Positions 14,228 to 15,830 of a stretch of DNA of 15,830 nucleotides are shown in pieces. The notes below the pieces were generated by a model. It had not been told where the DNA came from, made no database searches, and was given only the letters and a program-made list of their open reading frames with translations. Source of the DNA: Actinomycetes bacterium (GTDB lineage: Bacteria; Actinomycetota; Acidimicrobiia; Acidimicrobiales; RAAP-2); NCBI GenBank assembly GCA_021781315.1, contig JAJXXB010000187.1, positions 1 to 15,830 of the forward strand. Direction: 5' to 3'. Every line of letters begins with the position of its first letter. Within the stretch, counting starts at the first letter, position 1. The translations under genes were made by a program, and so were the position numbers.

Positions 14228-15334
14228 GTGACGACGGCAGTACTCTTCGGCGGGCCGAGCCCCGAGCACGACATCTCCATCCTGACGGGCCTGCAGGCCC
14301 TGCGCGAGCTCGAGCGCGCCGGTCGCGACGTCCTCGGCATCTACTGGACCAAGACGGGCGCGTTCTACAGCGTGGCCGCGGGCGTGGAGGCCGAGGCGTT
14401 CATCGAGGGCCTGCCGCGCGGATCGAGCGAGCTGGCCCTGCGCGTCGGCGAGGGCGGCGGCTTCGTCGCCCCGGCCGGGCGCCTCGGACGCGAACGGCGC
14501 CTCGACCTCGACGCGGTGGTGCTGGCCACCCACGGCGGCCCCGGTGAGGACGGCTCGCTCCAGGCCGCCCTCGACCTCGCGGGCGTCGCCTACAGCGGAC
14601 CCAGTGTCGCCGGGGCGGCGCTCGGCATGGACAAGTGGGCATTCGGCGCGGTGGTGGCCGCGGCCGGCCTTCCCACGTTGCCGCGCGCGCTGCTGGGACC
14701 CGAGACCGCCGCGCTGGACTTCGCCGGGCCCTACATCGTGAAGCCGCGCTTTGGCGGATCCTCCATCGGCATCGACGTCGTGGCCGACCTGGCCACGGCC
14801 CAGGCGCGCCTGGCGACGAACACGCACCTGGCGCGCGGCTGCGTCGTCGAGCCCTTTCGCAGTGACCTGGTCGACGTGCAGATCGCCGTGCGAACGTTCC
14901 CTTCGATCGACCTCTCGGCGATCGAACGGCCCATCCGACGCAGCGCGAACGCCGAAATCCTCAACTACCGCGACAAGTACGTGGGCGGTGAGGGGATGGT
15001 CAGCGCGCCGCGCGAACTGCCCGCGCAACTCGCGCCGGGCCAGCGCGAGCAGATCGAGCACGCGGCTCGCGTCCTGGTCGACGCGGCGTCGGTGCGCGGC
15101 GTGGCGCGCATCGACTTCCTCGCCAATGACGACGAGCTCTACGTCAATGAGATCAACACGATCCCCGGCTCACTCGCCAAGCACCTCTTCGTCGAGCCGC
15201 CCCTAGCCTTCTCGCGACTGCTCGAGGACCTGATCGCCGAGGCGACCACCCGGCCGGCGCGCCACTACAGCGCGGCCGGCGCCGACGGGACGGTGCTGCG
15301 CAGCGCCGGCGCCATCGCCGCCAAACTCGCGTAG
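14228..15334 (+). CDS. ddl: D-alanine--D-alanine ligase
   Basis: A 368-aa ATP-grasp enzyme of normal Ddl length. It joins two D-alanines with ATP for the peptidoglycan stem peptide, in the cytosol. Landmarks: VLFGGPSPEHDIS (5-17, Glu13), HGGPGEDGSLQ (102-112), the MDK site (134-136), VKPRFGGSSIG (171-181), GVARIDFL (291-298, Asp296) and YVNEINTIPGSL (305-316), the Mg-binding end. The omega loop has NYRDKY with Lys250-Tyr251. The Tyr points to D-Ala rather than D-lactate specificity, as VanA-type ligases have His there. The usual GRE in the third strand region is replaced by SDLVDVQIAV (212-221), a divergence worth noting. GTG 14228 follows the MurF-like stop by 24 nt with AGGCGG upstream. The last 132 nt overlap the convergent regulator gene. 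Confidence 0.95.
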   Translation: MTTAVLFGGPSPEHDISILTGLQALRELERAGRDVLGIYWTKTGAFYSVAAGVEAEAFIEGLPRGSSELALRVGEGGGFVAPAGRLGRERRLDLDAVVLATHGGPGEDGSLQAALDLAGVAYSGPSVAGAALGMDKWAFGAVVAAAGLPTLPRALLGPETAALDFAGPYIVKPRFGGSSIGIDVVADLATAQARLATNTHLARGCVVEPFRSDLVDVQIAVRTFPSIDLSAIERPIRRSANAEILNYRDKYVGGEGMVSAPRELPAQLAPGQREQIEHAARVLVDAASVRGVARIDFLANDDELYVNEINTIPGSLAKHLFVEPPLAFSRLLEDLIAEATTRPARHYSAAGADGTVLRSAGAIAAKLA

Positions 15335-15830
15335 TCGCGGCACCGCGGTCAGGGCCGCCGCCAGCGCGTCGCTGTAGGGATCGAGCAGGCGGCCCCGTTC
15401 GATCGCCCAGAACGCCAGGTCCACGTCGCCGGCGGCGATCGCCCAGCGCGACAGGGCCAGGGCGGCCCATTCGCCCTCGCGCAGGAGACGGGCCCAGTGG
15501 CCCTCGGCGAGGAACCACTCGAAGCCCCGCAGCGCGCTCGCGAGCGGTTCGCCCTGGACGAGGGAGAGTGCCGCGACCAACTTCGCGTGATCGTCGCTCG
15601 CGCGGGCCTCGCTGACCAGACGGAGGAACTCCTCGACGTCACTGTCGACGCCGTGGGTGAGATAGAGCCCGGCGGAACTGACCGGGTGCAGGCGCGGGCC
15701 GCGTTCGTCGCTGCCCAGGCTGCGCCGGACCGCGCTCGCCGTGTTGGCCAGGGTGCGCAACGACGCGTCCGCGTCCGCGTGGGCGAGGACGCGCGTTCGC
15801 AGTCGGTCGCCCGTGACCGGTTCGTGGCGG
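15203..15830 (-). CDS. BTAD-containing transcriptional regulator, C-terminal part (5' end outside window)
   Basis: The frame is open to the right edge; about 208 residues are visible. It starts in what looks like the end of a winged-helix DNA-binding domain (TGDRLRTRVLAH then LRTLANTASAVRRSLG). It continues through GLYLTHGVDSDVEEFLRLV and VQGEPLASALRGFEWFL into helical repeats (WAALALSRWAIAAGDVDLAFWAIERG), typical of the bacterial transcriptional activation domain (BTAD) of SARP/AfsR-like regulators. Such proteins often carry further domains N-terminal to this part. The C-terminal tail after about 15334 is Gly/Arg/Ala-rich and lies wholly within ddl on the other strand, so it may not be conserved. 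Its target genes are unknown. It converges on ddl and does not obviously belong to that operon. Confidence 0.75.
   Translation of the reverse strand, partial: RHEPVTGDRLRTRVLAHADADASLRTLANTASAVRRSLGSDERGPRLHPVSSAGLYLTHGVDSDVEEFLRLVSEARASDDHAKLVAALSLVQGEPLASALRGFEWFLAEGHWARLLREGEWAALALSRWAIAAGDVDLAFWAIERGRLLDPYSDALAAALTAVPRLREFGGDGAGAAQHRPVGAGRAVVARRPGGRLGDQVLEQSREG

Noticed and set aside
12776..15061. 761-codon antisense frame across the MurF-like gene and ddl
   Set aside because: It crosses two well-supported opposite-strand genes, has shadow-like composition and no domain signature.

Overview
This window is very GC-rich, densely coding DNA, most likely chromosomal and from a high-GC actinobacterium. 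The strongest lineage marker is a Kgd/OdhA-type 2-oxoglutarate enzyme that fuses an E2 acyltransferase domain to E1o, an architecture typical of Actinobacteria. Frequent GTG starts, apparent leaderless promoters and a BTAD/SARP-type regulator fit the same assignment. An Acidimicrobiia-like lineage is my guess, not something the sequence proves. I see no rRNA, tRNA, insertion sequence, prophage or CRISPR array. No gap between genes exceeds about 75 bp.

Layout. (1) Minus strand, 1-1356: an alpha/beta hydrolase followed by an overlapping TIGR01777-type SDR epimerase that runs off the left edge. (2) Plus strand, 1428-7339: a tightly packed run of kgd, an unusual NYN-type (Zc3h12a-like) RNase / Lys-rich linker / S1 protein, a FabZ-like hotdog dehydratase and an exonuclease III. 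(3) Minus strand, 11847 to 7336: a short UvrD/Rep-family helicase that appears to lack the 2B subdomain, a GlcD-type FAD-linked 2-hydroxyacid oxidoreductase, and an IlvX-like ThDP enzyme, all overlapping head to tail. (4) Plus strand, 11907-15334: a second alpha/beta hydrolase, a membrane-anchored MurF-like ligase and D-Ala-D-Ala ligase. (5) Minus strand, 15830 to 15203: the C-terminal part of a BTAD transcriptional regulator that enters from the right edge and overlaps the end of ddl.

How the parts fit. The plus-strand run at 1428 combines central carbon metabolism (2-oxoglutarate) with RNA and DNA enzymes. This may be only positional linkage, but the start/stop overlaps suggest cotranscription. 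In the minus-strand run, the oxidoreductase would turn a 2-hydroxyacid into a 2-oxoacid, which the ThDP enzyme could decarboxylate or condense. The 11907 run makes D-Ala-D-Ala and probably adds it to a peptidoglycan precursor at the membrane.

Regulation. Both divergent intergenic regions (1357-1427 and 11848-11906) carry actinobacterial -10 hexamers (TANNNT). Three of the four outward-facing genes have the hexamer exactly 6 nt before a GTG start, which is the signature of leaderless transcripts. Both convergent junctions (7336-7339 and 15203-15334) have overlapping coding ends and no space for an intergenic terminator.

No clear defence, secretion or biosynthetic system is present. The most unusual items are the RNase-linker-S1 protein, the apparently 2B-less helicase and the membrane MurF-like protein.
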